This document shows positions 1-8,470 of a stretch of DNA of 64,000 bases, piece by piece. Numbering within the stretch: position 1 is the stretch's first letter; each line of letters begins with the position of its first letter. Origin of the DNA: Xanthocytophaga flava (GTDB lineage Bacteria > Bacteroidota > Bacteroidia > Cytophagales > 172606-1); contig JASJOS010000015.1 in the NCBI GenBank assembly GCA_030068525.1, positions 1 to 64,000 of the forward strand. The letters run 5' to 3'. Under the pieces are notes generated by a model. The model saw only the letters and a program-made list of their open reading frames with translations. It ran no database searches and was not told the origin of the DNA. A program made the translations under genes and the position numbers.

Positions 1-155
1 TTCCAGGCAATCGACTAAGTTTGGATAGTAGAGTCATGGGGAGTTTTTTGTTTGTTTAGCCACTACAAATTTCTCCTTTTTGACTCTATTTTTTTACCCT
101 TTTTACATTTTGTCTAGTAGTATAATTGAAAGATATAAAGTAAGCTTTGGAATGT

Positions 156-539
156 TTATTCAACAATCGCAGTGAACTCTATTTCAACCAGGTATTCAGG
201 AGCAACCAGCTTACTTATCTCATAGAGACTTGTAGTTGGTTTAATGTCTTTAAAATAGCTTCCATGAGCTTTGGCTATATTGTCAAACTGTGAGATATCT
301 GTTGTAAATATACGGGTGCGCACTACATCTTTCATGGTAGCACCGGCTTGCTCCAATACCTTTTCAATGCGTTCCAGAATGTTTTGAGTTTGTGCATAGG
401 CATCATCCGCTTTTACTTTTTCTCCATCCACCATAGCGACTGTTCCGGATACTTCTATGGTATTTCCAATACGAACAGCACGACAGTAGCCCATTTTATC
501 TTCCCATGGAGAGCCGGTCAGAATATTTTGTCTTGGCAT
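156..539 (-). CDS. Rid family (YjgF/YER057c/UK114) protein
   Basis: The 127-residue length and overall pattern fit the Rid family of small trimeric enzymes, of which RidA hydrolyses reactive enamine/imine intermediates. Visible family features are the core IEVSGTVA near residue 28, the AYAQTQNILERIEKVLEQAG helix, VVRTRIFTTDI near 72 and a C-terminal VEIEFTAIVE strand. The arginine that holds the substrate carboxylate in RidA (PARS in the E. coli protein) is absent: the matching segment reads PTTSLYEI (residues 101-108). This therefore belongs to a Rid subfamily without classical imine deaminase chemistry, or has another role. It follows the acyltransferase gene on the same strand after a 29-bp gap and may be co-transcribed. 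Family is secure; activity is not. Confidence 0.88.
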   Translation of the reverse strand: MPRQNILTGSPWEDKMGYCRAVRIGNTIEVSGTVAMVDGEKVKADDAYAQTQNILERIEKVLEQAGATMKDVVRTRIFTTDISQFDNIAKAHGSYFKDIKPTTSLYEISKLVAPEYLVEIEFTAIVE

Positions 540-568
540 TTTTCTTACTTGAATTAAGGTTAGGCTTA

Positions 569-1633
569 TTATTTAGAAATTGAATATTCTGGAGTTTTAT
601 GTCTATGCATGTACTGCCTGATTTTATTTCTCATCGGGATTTCAATAAATCTATAACAAATAAATGAACTACCAATGAGTACAACTACATACATATAAAA
701 ATGCACTATGGAAGAAACAATGAATTCTCCAAATATTAAGTTATACAAAATCCTAACAGGTTCTTGTAATATGTATATACTAAAACTTATTTCTCCCAAT
801 AAGACAAATAGAGGTGTTGATAATAAGGCCGATAAACCTGCCTTACTCCATGACAATGTCAGAATAATTAGGCTAAATAGTGGTATAAAAATGCCTGGAA
901 TAAAAGTTGCCTTTAAATATATGCAAATAAGGAATAGTAATATGGCGAAAAATAATATACTCTGTATTATGATTTCATTTGTTAGAGGTTTTATTTCCTT
1001 ATAGATGCGACCCGTTGTAATTCCAACGATAAAAGTAGCTAGATGAAAAATTGGGCTGAAGTTAATAAGAGTGAAGAGGTTAGAACTAAGAGGATCTTTC
1101 TTTGAAAGAATATAATAGGCTGTCATACTCGCAATCCATAGGAGTGAAGAGGACAGCACTAGCTTTTTAAGTCTCCATTTACGAGCAAAAAATATAAAAA
1201 ATGGAAATATAAAGTAGAAAAACACTTCGACCGACAATGACCATGCTGGATAATTCCATTTCATGGTATAAGGAGGATACCATGACTGAAGTAATAGTGT
1301 ATGTGTAAACATTCTTGTTGAAAGCAATACTCCCATCCCACTTGCATATACTTTTGGTATCAATATTAAAAAAAGACTAAAAAGATATACCGGATATATT
1401 CTTGCAAATCGGGCAATCCAGAACTCTTTTATATTAATTGTGGCTTTATCATAGTATACAATGGTCAGAATGAAGCCTGATAATAAAAAGAAATAACTAA
1501 CACCCAAATTAGCTGATTCAAATATAGGCTTGATAATTGTTTGTGAGAATGGAAATATAGATAGGCCATAATGATAAATTACGATGGAAATAGCTGCTAA
1601 AAAACGTGTAAATGTTAGTTGATCAATCTTCAT
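569..1633 (-). CDS. acyltransferase 3 family membrane protein (OafA/YrhL-like)
   Basis: This 354-residue, strongly hydrophobic protein has about ten predicted membrane segments. It opens with TFTRFLAAISIVIYHY, the acyltransferase-3 signature that supplies the conserved Arg (residue 10) and His (residue 21). A WSLSVEVFFYFIFP segment near residue 130 is also typical. Members transfer acetyl or other acyl groups from cytoplasmic donors to surface polysaccharides, lipopolysaccharide or peptidoglycan at the inner membrane. The acceptor cannot be read from the sequence because no glycosyltransferase or polysaccharide genes flank it. The coding sequence is AT-richer than its neighbours, which is common for such membrane proteins. 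Confidence 0.88.
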   Translation of the reverse strand: MKIDQLTFTRFLAAISIVIYHYGLSIFPFSQTIIKPIFESANLGVSYFFLLSGFILTIVYYDKATINIKEFWIARFARIYPVYLFSLFLILIPKVYASGMGVLLSTRMFTHTLLLQSWYPPYTMKWNYPAWSLSVEVFFYFIFPFFIFFARKWRLKKLVLSSSLLWIASMTAYYILSKKDPLSSNLFTLINFSPIFHLATFIVGITTGRIYKEIKPLTNEIIIQSILFFAILLFLICIYLKATFIPGIFIPLFSLIILTLSWSKAGLSALLSTPLFVLLGEISFSIYILQEPVRILYNLIFGEFIVSSIVHFYMYVVVLIGSSFICYRFIEIPMRNKIRQYMHRHKTPEYSISK

Positions 1634-1683
1634 AATTAATTATTGTCAATAATTTTCTGGTTTTTTAAGAAAATGAAATAGCA

Positions 1684-2181
1684 TTAAAACAGCTTTAATT
1701 GTTGATAGCCACCTCCATTGCTAGCTTCATGTTCAATCAGCCATTCCTTGCGCCATATTCCCCCTGCATAACCTACCATATTGGCATCACTACCCACCAC
1801 ACGATGACAAGGTATAATCAAACAAAGACGATTACGGCTATTGGCATTGCCGATAGCCCGAATGGCGGCTGGAGTTTTTAATTTATACGCTAATGCTTTG
1901 TATGTGGTCAGCTTTCCATAGGGGATCTTAGCAAGTTCTTCCCAAACCTGTACTTGAAATTCGGTTCCTTTTACAATAAGAGGAAGATCAAAAGTAAGAC
2001 GACGTCCTTTAAAATATTCCTCCAATTGTATTTGGCAATCAAGAATAAATTTAGGAAGATGTTCAGAGACCGCTTTGGTCTGATTTTCAACAAATAGTAC
2101 AGATGAAATTCCTTCATGAGTGGCTGTGATTTCAATCCAGCCAATAGGAGAGGAGTAGTACGAAATAAAAGAAGTATCCAT
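1684..2181 (-). CDS. ogt: methylated-DNA--protein-cysteine S-methyltransferase
   Basis: This is a DNA repair suicide enzyme that moves a methyl group from O6-methylguanine onto its own cysteine. The active-site motif PCHRVVG is present (residues 124-130, acceptor Cys125), preceded by the helix-turn-helix region FQVQVWEELAKIPYGKLTTY, both diagnostic of the Ogt/AGT C-terminal domain. A short N-terminal ribonuclease-H-like domain (about residues 1-70) is also there, giving the family's usual single-function length (165 residues). The segment before the active site reads GNANSRNRLCLIIPCH rather than the commoner form containing Asn-Pro. No Ada DNA-binding domain is fused, so constitutive repair is more likely than adaptive regulation. 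Confidence 0.93.
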   Translation of the reverse strand: MDTSFISYYSSPIGWIEITATHEGISSVLFVENQTKAVSEHLPKFILDCQIQLEEYFKGRRLTFDLPLIVKGTEFQVQVWEELAKIPYGKLTTYKALAYKLKTPAAIRAIGNANSRNRLCLIIPCHRVVGSDANMVGYAGGIWRKEWLIEHEASNGGGYQQLKLF

Positions 2182-2361
2182 TTGTTTAATTCTCAGTTGT
2201 CTATGGACAATCTGTCAACTTTTATAGCCTAAATAGCACAGGTTTAGGTAAAATTATTCCTGTTTCTCGAAAGTTACCTCAAATATAGGTCTTTGTCAAA
2301 ATCATTTTATTTCCGCATTTTGCAGTATCCGAATTTTAACAAACCATTTTATCGATTTTCT

Positions 2362-4995
2362 ATGAAAAAAAGAGACTACCTGTTGTATAGTCAAAATAAT
2401 ATATTGCACTTATGGAAGAATACCTACCTATGCGTAGTGAAAACTAAACTATGTAGATTTTTTTTCTTCCAATTGTGTGTTATTCTTCTGTCGTTTCTTC
2501 CTGCAACCGCACAGAATGTACCTACTCCAGAGAAATTTCTTGGCTATAAGCTTGGAGATCAGTTTACACCACATGACCGTTTGGTACGTTACTTTGAAAC
2601 AGTAGCAAACCAAGCCACAGATCGGTGTAAGCTTGTTCCCTATGGTCAAACCTATGAAGGGCGTCCATTAATGGTAATGGCTGTGGCCACTCCGGAAAAT
2701 ATGAACAGACTGGAAGAAATTCGTACCAATAACCTGAAGATAACAGGCTTGGTATCAGGAACTCCTTCCTCAGTTCAGCCTGCAATTGTCTGGTTGAGCT
2801 ATAATGTCCATGGTAATGAAGCCGTTTCATCAGAAGCTGTCATGCAGGTTTTATATGATCTGGTAAACCCTACAAATACAGAGATACAAGGATGGCTCAA
2901 AAACATGGTTGTACTTCTTGATCCCTGTTTGAATCCGGATGGACATGAACGGTACGTACAGTGGTATAAGCAGGTAGCTAACTTTCCTTATCAACCATTA
3001 CCTTTTTCAAGAGAACATCAGGAACCTTGGCCAGGAGGTCGTTTTAACCATTATTTATTTGATTTGAACAGAGACTGGGCTTGGCAGACTCAACAGGAAA
3101 CTCAGCAAAGAGTAGCCTTATATAATCAATGGATGCCTCATCTACATGCTGACTTTCATGAAATGGGACCTGAGTCTCCCTACTATTTTGCTCCGTCGGC
3201 TAAACCCTATCATGAAGCACTTACACCTTGGCAGCGTCAGTTTCAGCAGCATATAGGTGAGGCGAATAGAAAGTATTTTGATAAGAACTATTGGTTGTAT
3301 TTTACACGTGAAAAGTATGATCTGCTTTATCCAAGTTTTGGTGATACCTGGCCTTCTTTCAATGGCGCAATCGGAATGACCTATGAGCAAGGTGGAAGCG
3401 GACGGGCTGGATTAGGTTATGTAACTTCTGAAGGAGATACCCTAACTTTAACAAAGCGAATTGCTCATCATGTAGCAGCTAGTTATGCCAGCATTGAAGC
3501 TGTTGCTTCACACGGAGATCAGGTATTAAAAGAATTTAAGACTTATTTTGACCAATCCCGCAATAATCCACAAGGTGCCTATAAAGGATATCTGATCAAA
3601 GCAAAGGGGGATGAATCGAAAGTGCAAAGCATTGCACAACTTCTGGATAGAAATGGTATCCGGTATAGTTATGCAAATAAAGGAGGCTCAGTAAAAGGAT
3701 TTAACTATGCTACAGGAAAGAGTGAAGCGGCTAAAATAGAAGAAAATGATCTGGTTATTAGTGCTTACCAGCCTAAGTCAGTGATGCTGCGTGCTTTATT
3801 TGATCCTAAGCCTATGCTCGAAGATTCTCTTACCTATGACCTGACATCCTGGGCAATACCTTATGCATTTGGAGTGAAAGCCTATGGATTGCCTGATGCA
3901 ATTGCTAGTGGCAATACATCGGATAAACCTAAAAGTCCAACTTCTGCACAACCTCCTGCGGTAGCTAAACCCTATGCGTATCTGGTTGAATGGAAAGATT
4001 TACGGGACATTCAGTTTTTATCTGCTTTGCTAAAGAAAAAAATTAAGATCCGAAATAGTGAAGTAGCGTTTGAAATGAATGGGAAAACCTTCGCTTCTGG
4101 AACTTTGTTAATTACTCGGACAGGTAATGAAGCTTTGGGAGATGCATTTGATACTTTTATTACTGATCAGGCTAAGTTAGCAGGTATTATACCAACTCCC
4201 GTATCTACTGGGTTTGTTGACAAAGGGTTTGACTTTGGTTCTGACTACAATCATTTTATTAAGGCTCCACGTATTGGCCTTGTAACAGGAAGTGGTATTA
4301 GTACAGATGGGTTTAGTTCTACTTGGCATTTCTTTGAGCAGCAAATTCATTATCCAATCTCTGTAATAGATGTAAGTCGGCTTAGTTCTGTTCCTTTGCA
4401 ACAACTGGATATCCTTATTTTACCTTCTGGATCTTATAGTGGTGTATGGAATGAACGAATGATAAACAAACTGAAAGATTGGATTCAGGATGGGGGTAAA
4501 GTAATTGCCATAGAAAATGCGGCTGAAGTATTGGGAGAAAAAGCTGATTTTGAATGGAAAAAGAAAGATGAAGACAAACCTTCACCCAAAAAAGTTAATT
4601 CGCCTGCTGATACATTAAAGATCTATGGGCACAGAGACCGGGAGTATATTGCAGAAGATATTCAAGGCAGCATTTACCAGGTGACATTAGATAATACACA
4701 TCCCTTAGCTTTTGGATATGATAAGAGTATTGCTATACTTTTTAGAAACAACTCTCCTTATGAACTGATGAAAAAAGGATGGAATGTAGGATATTTGCAA
4801 ACTACAAACTACACAGCTGGACATGTTGGTTATAAAACCAAAGCCAAGCTACAAAACTCTGCGATTTTTGGTGTACAGGAAATGGGACGTGGACAAATAA
4901 TTTATATGGCTGAGAATCCTGTTTTCCGAGCGTTCTGGCATAGCGGAAAGTTGTTATTTGGAAATGCTGTTTTTATGGTTGGACAAGCCTATTAA
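2362..4995 (+). CDS. secreted M14 family zinc carboxypeptidase-like protein
   Basis: This large exported M14 peptidase (877 residues from the ATG at 2362) has zinc ligands in VHGNE (His150, Glu153) and ADFHEMG (His266) and a candidate catalytic Glu342 in MTYEQGG. The frame opens further upstream (TTG at 2293). A classic signal peptide (KTKLCRFFFFQLCVILLSF, cleavage after ATAQ) starts only at a GTG at 2437, so the true start may be 2437 and residues before it may be untranslated. The C-terminal half has no zinc motif. It contains DILILPSGSYSGVW, which recalls the class-I glutamine-amidotransferase-like fold found at the end of Bacteroidota M14 proteins. The protein probably digests peptides in the periplasm or outside the cell. 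A terminator follows. Confidence 0.85.
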   Translation: MKKRDYLLYSQNNILHLWKNTYLCVVKTKLCRFFFFQLCVILLSFLPATAQNVPTPEKFLGYKLGDQFTPHDRLVRYFETVANQATDRCKLVPYGQTYEGRPLMVMAVATPENMNRLEEIRTNNLKITGLVSGTPSSVQPAIVWLSYNVHGNEAVSSEAVMQVLYDLVNPTNTEIQGWLKNMVVLLDPCLNPDGHERYVQWYKQVANFPYQPLPFSREHQEPWPGGRFNHYLFDLNRDWAWQTQQETQQRVALYNQWMPHLHADFHEMGPESPYYFAPSAKPYHEALTPWQRQFQQHIGEANRKYFDKNYWLYFTREKYDLLYPSFGDTWPSFNGAIGMTYEQGGSGRAGLGYVTSEGDTLTLTKRIAHHVAASYASIEAVASHGDQVLKEFKTYFDQSRNNPQGAYKGYLIKAKGDESKVQSIAQLLDRNGIRYSYANKGGSVKGFNYATGKSEAAKIEENDLVISAYQPKSVMLRALFDPKPMLEDSLTYDLTSWAIPYAFGVKAYGLPDAIASGNTSDKPKSPTSAQPPAVAKPYAYLVEWKDLRDIQFLSALLKKKIKIRNSEVAFEMNGKTFASGTLLITRTGNEALGDAFDTFITDQAKLAGIIPTPVSTGFVDKGFDFGSDYNHFIKAPRIGLVTGSGISTDGFSSTWHFFEQQIHYPISVIDVSRLSSVPLQQLDILILPSGSYSGVWNERMINKLKDWIQDGGKVIAIENAAEVLGEKADFEWKKKDEDKPSPKKVNSPADTLKIYGHRDREYIAEDIQGSIYQVTLDNTHPLAFGYDKSIAILFRNNSPYELMKKGWNVGYLQTTNYTAGHVGYKTKAKLQNSAIFGVQEMGRGQIIYMAENPVFRAFWHSGKLLFGNAVFMVGQAY

Positions 4996-5122
4996 ACTAA
5001 GCAATCCTGAATTTTGTCAATAACAGAGAATCATGGTTGAAACAGTGTATACTGAAATGAATTAGCCATAGTAAACATACATGAGTTCTGTTCCTGTATT
5101 CGTATAGTGTTATTTTACGAAA

Positions 5123-5149
5123 GTCTGTAATCATTTACAGGCTTTTTTT
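5123..5149 (+). terminator. rho-independent terminator after the M14 peptidase gene
   Basis: An 8-bp stem (gtctgtaa / ttacaggc, one G-T pair) closes a four-base loop (tcat) and is followed directly by seven T residues. It lies 128 bp after the peptidase stop codon. No reading frame of interest separates the two. Confidence 0.8.
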
Positions 5150-5232
5150 ATGATTTTGAATCTGCTGGATTTTATTTTGCGTATACATGGCAAGTGTACA
5201 TTTTTTTGCTAAAAACTGAACTTAAAACAGCA

Positions 5233-5260
5233 TTGTAACGTATTTTTTTTAATAGTTTTG
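5233..5260 (+). promoter_or_regulatory. candidate promoter for the arginine decarboxylase gene
   Basis: An exact Bacteroidota -7 element, tagttttg (TAnnTTTG), lies at 5253-5260, with a ttg at 5233-5235 giving a 17-base spacer. Transcription from here would leave a leader of about 145 nt before the start codon at 5415. The rest of the 4996-5414 intergenic stretch holds only the terminator and AT-rich DNA. Confidence 0.45.
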
Positions 5261-5414
5261 TAACCAGCTTTGTTCAGATATAATTGTAATAGAATAATTG
5301 TATTTTGCCAAGCCGATTTACGAGAAAAAGGTCTGTTAACTATAACAGAGAAATAGTAAACTTAATAATCTATTATTCGTATAAAATAACCATTTCTAAC
5401 ACCTTACACTGCCG

Positions 5415-6863
5415 ATGAACACAGCCGCCATGCGTGCGAAGAAGAAGCCTGCACCGAAAATGAAAGCACCACCAATGAAGAGTTATATAGACCTGGTGGA
5501 CCAGACATTTGAGTTTCCGGAAGAACTGAAGGTGAAGAACAATGAGTTGTTATTTAATGGTGTTCCTTTGATGGATATTATCCGTAAATATGGCACCCCA
5601 TTAAAGCTGACTTATCTACCAAAGATTAGCGAGCATATACAGTATGCAAAAGAGATCTTTAATGATGCGATAAAAAAATTCAATTACGCAGGTTCTTATA
5701 CCTATTGTTATTGTACAAAATCTTCTCATTTCCAGTTTGTGCTTGAAGAGGCATTAAAGAATGATATCCATATTGAAACCTCTTCTGCTTATGATATTCC
5801 TATTGTAAGGGCACTGGAGAAAGCAGGATCACTGGATAAGAACAGATATATTGTGTGTAATGGTTATAAAAGACCTCTCTATACTCAATATATCAGTGAA
5901 TTGGTGAATGATGGCTTTGTCAATTGCATTCCTGTATTGGACAATCTGAAGGAATTGGATGCATATGATGCTGCTGTGAATGTACCTATGCAGCTTGGCA
6001 TTCGTGTTGCTGCTGATGAGGAACCCAATTTTGAGTTTTATACTTCCCGTTTAGGCATTCGTTACAACGACATTACAGATTTCTATAAGAATCGCATTCA
6101 GGATAATCCGAAGTATACATTAAAAATGCTTCACTTCTTCATTAATACGGGTGTGAAAGACACTGCCTATTACTGGAGTGAATTAAGCCGTTTTGTCTAT
6201 AAATACTGTGAGCTGAAAAAAGTTTGCCCTGAGCTGGATACTATTGATATAGGAGGTGGATTCCCTATTCAAACTTCTTTGCAGTTTGAGTATGATTATG
6301 AGTACATGGCTGAGCAGGTTATTGAAAATATTCAATGGATCTGTGAGAAGAATAATGTGCCTGTTCCAAATATCTTTACTGAGTTTGGAAGCTTTACTGT
6401 TGGGGAGAGTGGTGCAGTTATTTATTCTGTTTTGGATCAGAAGTTGCAGAATGATAAAGAATTATGGTATATGATTGATGGTTCATTCATCACTCAGCTA
6501 CCTGATTCATGGGGTATGAATCAGAAATTTATCATGTTGGCTATCAATAACTGGGATAATCCTTACCATAAAGTGAATTTAGGCGGATTAACGTGTGACA
6601 GCTTAGATTATTATAATTCAGAAGCACATATTTCAGAAGTGTTCTTACCCCAGATTGAAACAGATGAGGAATTATATCTTGGCTTCTTCCATACAGGAGC
6701 GTATCAGGAGTCGCTGGGAGGCTATGGAGGTATTCAACATTGCTTAATTCCTGCTCCGCAGCATGTTATTATCGATCGGGATGAAAAGGGCAATATTGTG
6801 ACTAGTTTATTTGCTCCTGAGCAGACTAGTGAATCAATGTTAAAAATATTAGGTTACAAATAG
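5415..6863 (+). CDS. fold-III PLP-dependent arginine decarboxylase (short type)
   Basis: This is a decarboxylase of the alanine-racemase fold, as in the Orn/Lys/Arg/DAP group 2 family. It is likely the Bacteroidota-type biosynthetic arginine decarboxylase that makes agmatine for polyamine synthesis. The PLP-binding lysine is Lys102 in YCYCTKSSH. The phosphate-binding glycine loop is IGGGFP, and the C-terminal part contains GGLTCDSLDYY, which supplies the conserved Cys-Asp of the second active-site half. At 482 residues it is much shorter than E. coli SpeA (about 650) but in the usual range for this Bacteroidota branch. The Lys/Pro-rich first 20 residues look disordered; a start at Met21 is possible. 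Substrate identity is inferred from the family, not proven here. Confidence 0.8.
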   Translation: MNTAAMRAKKKPAPKMKAPPMKSYIDLVDQTFEFPEELKVKNNELLFNGVPLMDIIRKYGTPLKLTYLPKISEHIQYAKEIFNDAIKKFNYAGSYTYCYCTKSSHFQFVLEEALKNDIHIETSSAYDIPIVRALEKAGSLDKNRYIVCNGYKRPLYTQYISELVNDGFVNCIPVLDNLKELDAYDAAVNVPMQLGIRVAADEEPNFEFYTSRLGIRYNDITDFYKNRIQDNPKYTLKMLHFFINTGVKDTAYYWSELSRFVYKYCELKKVCPELDTIDIGGGFPIQTSLQFEYDYEYMAEQVIENIQWICEKNNVPVPNIFTEFGSFTVGESGAVIYSVLDQKLQNDKELWYMIDGSFITQLPDSWGMNQKFIMLAINNWDNPYHKVNLGGLTCDSLDYYNSEAHISEVFLPQIETDEELYLGFFHTGAYQESLGGYGGIQHCLIPAPQHVIIDRDEKGNIVTSLFAPEQTSESMLKILGYK

Positions 6864-6907
6864 GCATGCTTATTGTACTAATATATAGAAACTTGTAAAA
6901 TATTACA

Positions 6908-6958
6908 TTAGACTTCAACCTAAGTCTAAAGAAATCAATGACTTATTTATTTGAAGTC
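6908..6958 (+). promoter_or_regulatory. two related inverted repeats upstream of the small lipoprotein gene
   Basis: The first repeat, ttagactt (6908-6915) / aagtctaa (6922-6929), has 8-bp perfect arms around six bases. The second, gactt (6940-6944) / aagtc (6954-6958), shares the same gactt/aagtc core and overlaps the TTTG element of the candidate promoter. The first has no T-run and so is unlikely to be a terminator. The shared core suggests operator half-sites, though chance in AT-rich DNA is possible. Confidence 0.35.
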
Positions 6959-6978
6959 AAAAAAGATCTGTATATTTG
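6950..6978 (+). promoter_or_regulatory. candidate promoter for the 48-residue lipoprotein gene
   Basis: TTTG (6950-6953) and an exact TAnnTTTG element, tatatttg (6971-6978), are separated by 17 bases. The element ends 26 bases before the start codon at 7005, so the leader would be short. A-rich sequence, the usual ribosome-binding context in this phylum, fills the leader. Confidence 0.6.
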
Positions 6979-7004
6979 ATTAACTAAAAAGAAAAAATCA
7001 TTCC

Positions 7005-7151
7005 ATGAAAAAGGTATTACTTATAGGATTGGTTGTTGTTGCCAGTCTATCTGCTTGTGCTAAAAAATACACATGCCCTACTTATTCTAAGGCTAATGGT
7101 GTAGAGAAACTACATGCAAGTGTAAAGCAAGCTGAAAAGGGTAATAATTAA
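7005..7151 (+). CDS. very small lipoprotein, 48 residues, function unknown
   Basis: An ATG at 7005 opens a 48-codon frame ending in TAA at 7149-7151. It encodes a lysine-start signal peptide with a hydrophobic core and lipobox LSAC (Cys18), then a 30-residue mature peptide with a second cysteine (KKYTCPTYSKANG) and a basic tail. It has its own consensus promoter just upstream and a perfect terminator at its end, so it is very likely a real monocistronic gene despite its size. Short cysteine-containing lipoproteins of this kind occur in Cytophagales. I do not recognise a function. The mature peptide would be lipid-anchored, probably in the outer membrane. Confidence 0.75.
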   Translation: MKKVLLIGLVVVASLSACAKKYTCPTYSKANGVEKLHASVKQAEKGNN

Positions 7152-7165
7152 TTATTACCCTTTTT
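7139..7165 (+). terminator. terminator overlapping the end of the small lipoprotein gene
   Basis: A perfect 22-base palindrome (gggtaataatt and its complement) at 7139-7160 is followed by ttttt. It overlaps the last four codons and stop of the lipoprotein gene, so coding and termination signals share the same bases. Confidence 0.8.
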
Positions 7166-7272
7166 CCAATATCTCTTACATTATTTGATCTTTAGCAAAG
7201 AGCGGATAACTTCTGCTTTGCCTATTTATATTTTATCCACAAGGTTCTTGAAGTAACTTTGTGGATTTTTTA

Positions 7273-7800
7273 TTAAGCCTCAGTAGAGGATTGAAGAATG
7301 AACCGACTAGCCTCTAACAGATTTTTTGCATTATAAATTGCCGTTGAAGGAGATGGTTCTTGAGCTGATATAAAGATTCCTTTTATCTGTTGCTTATTCC
7401 CTGCTTCTATATCCCGCTGCCTGTCACCTACCATCCAGGATTGATTTCTATCAATATTAAATTTAGCAATAGCTTTTTCAATCATCAATGAATCTGGTTT
7501 TCTTGTAAGCGATGCTGTATCATAATCTGGATGATGTGGACAATAGTAGAGTGCATCCAATACATTACCACAGGCTTCCTGTATTTTACTGTGACAATCT
7601 AGCACTTCCTTTCTGGTGTATTTACCCATAGCTATTCCTGCTTGATTGGTAATAACAACCAATAAATAACCTGCTTTTTTTAATTGTTGAAGTGCTTCGG
7701 GCATTCCCTGAGGAATAATAAGATCCTCACGTTTATAAACATAGGTACCAATTTCTTCATTTAATACACCATCCCGATCTAAGAATATGCATTTATTCAT
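7273..7800 (-). CDS. HAD-IIIA phosphatase, D-glycero-D-manno-heptose 1,7-bisphosphate phosphatase-like
   Basis: The nucleophile and acid/base aspartates of the haloacid dehalogenase fold are in FLDRDGVLN (Asp8, Asp10). VITNQAGIAMG follows as motif II and WMVGDRQRDIEAG as motif IV. The layout matches GmhB, which removes the 7-phosphate during ADP-heptose synthesis for lipopolysaccharide. The zinc loop of GmhB (Cys-x-His then Cys-x-Cys) is only half present: CPHHP (Cys87, His89) is kept, but the later Cys-x-Cys is replaced by ASLTRKP. The active site may thus be built without zinc, or the substrate may differ. No other heptose genes are nearby. The gene faces the small lipoprotein gene convergently. 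Confidence 0.8.
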   Translation of the reverse strand: MNKCIFLDRDGVLNEEIGTYVYKREDLIIPQGMPEALQQLKKAGYLLVVITNQAGIAMGKYTRKEVLDCHSKIQEACGNVLDALYYCPHHPDYDTASLTRKPDSLMIEKAIAKFNIDRNQSWMVGDRQRDIEAGNKQQIKGIFISAQEPSPSTAIYNAKNLLEASRFILQSSTEA

Positions 7801-8039
7801 AATAGTATCTGGTTGAGTTTAGATTGCTGCTCTTTTAACTGACAAATAAATCTTCAGGTTTTGAAGATATAATTTTTACATGTTATTTGTCGGGAAATAT
7901 AAAGGAAAAGTATCTTGTATGGATTTGAATAGAGAATATCATATCTGAATGGACATTTGCTATTCATTTACTTTATATACTTATCTCTTGTTTTTTTGAC
8001 ACTTTATACCAAAAATCTTTTCAAGTAACCTTTATTCTT

Positions 8040-8414
8040 ATGCAAAAATTTCTTTTACTGAGTGGGGCCATATTGGGGGGCTTAGGAGTAGGACTGGGCG
8101 CGTTTGGGGCACATGCTCTAAAACCTATGCTGGAAGCATCACAGCGATTAGATACTTATGAAACAGCTGTTAAATACCAGTTTTACCATGCCTTTGCTTT
8201 ACTAATTACTGGATTGCTAGCCTATCGTATAGAGAGTCGCTTATTAACCTACGCTGGATATTCTTTTTTAGGGGGAACACTGATTTTTTCGGGATCACTC
8301 TATATTCTATGTTTATCAGGAATCCGCTGGTTAGGAGCAATTACGCCAATTGGAGGTGTTTTAATGATTGTGGGGTGGGCGTTGGTTGCCTGGGTTGTTG
8401 CCAATGGAGAGTAA
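8040..8414 (+). CDS. DUF423 (YgdD-like) small inner-membrane protein
   Basis: The protein has 124 residues and four predicted membrane helices. The start LLSGAILGGLGVGLGAFGAHALKP and the YQFYHAFALL segment are hallmarks of the DUF423 family found across bacteria. The family's function is not established. The ATG at 8040 gives the family's normal length. The 239-bp gap upstream separates it from the divergent phosphatase gene and contains AT-rich DNA without a clear consensus promoter. A symmetric stem-loop ends both this gene and the convergent chitinase gene. Confidence 0.9.
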   Translation: MQKFLLLSGAILGGLGVGLGAFGAHALKPMLEASQRLDTYETAVKYQFYHAFALLITGLLAYRIESRLLTYAGYSFLGGTLIFSGSLYILCLSGIRWLGAITPIGGVLMIVGWALVAWVVANGE

Positions 8415-8432
8415 TTGGAATACTAAATGAGA

Positions 8433-8464
8433 AAAGGCTTCTGTTAGGGTATGCAGAAGCCTTT
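8433..8464. terminator. bidirectional terminator
   Basis: An 11-bp perfect stem (aaaggcttctg / cagaagccttt) with a ten-base loop lies between the convergent DUF423 and chitinase genes. A- and T-rich flanks are present on both sides, so it can serve both directions. Confidence 0.75.
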
Positions 8465-8470
8465 CCTTAT

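Noticed and set aside
1-155. Left-edge sequence as a possible gene fragment
   Set aside because: No frame with coding character reaches the edge, and no terminator or promoter could be recognised.
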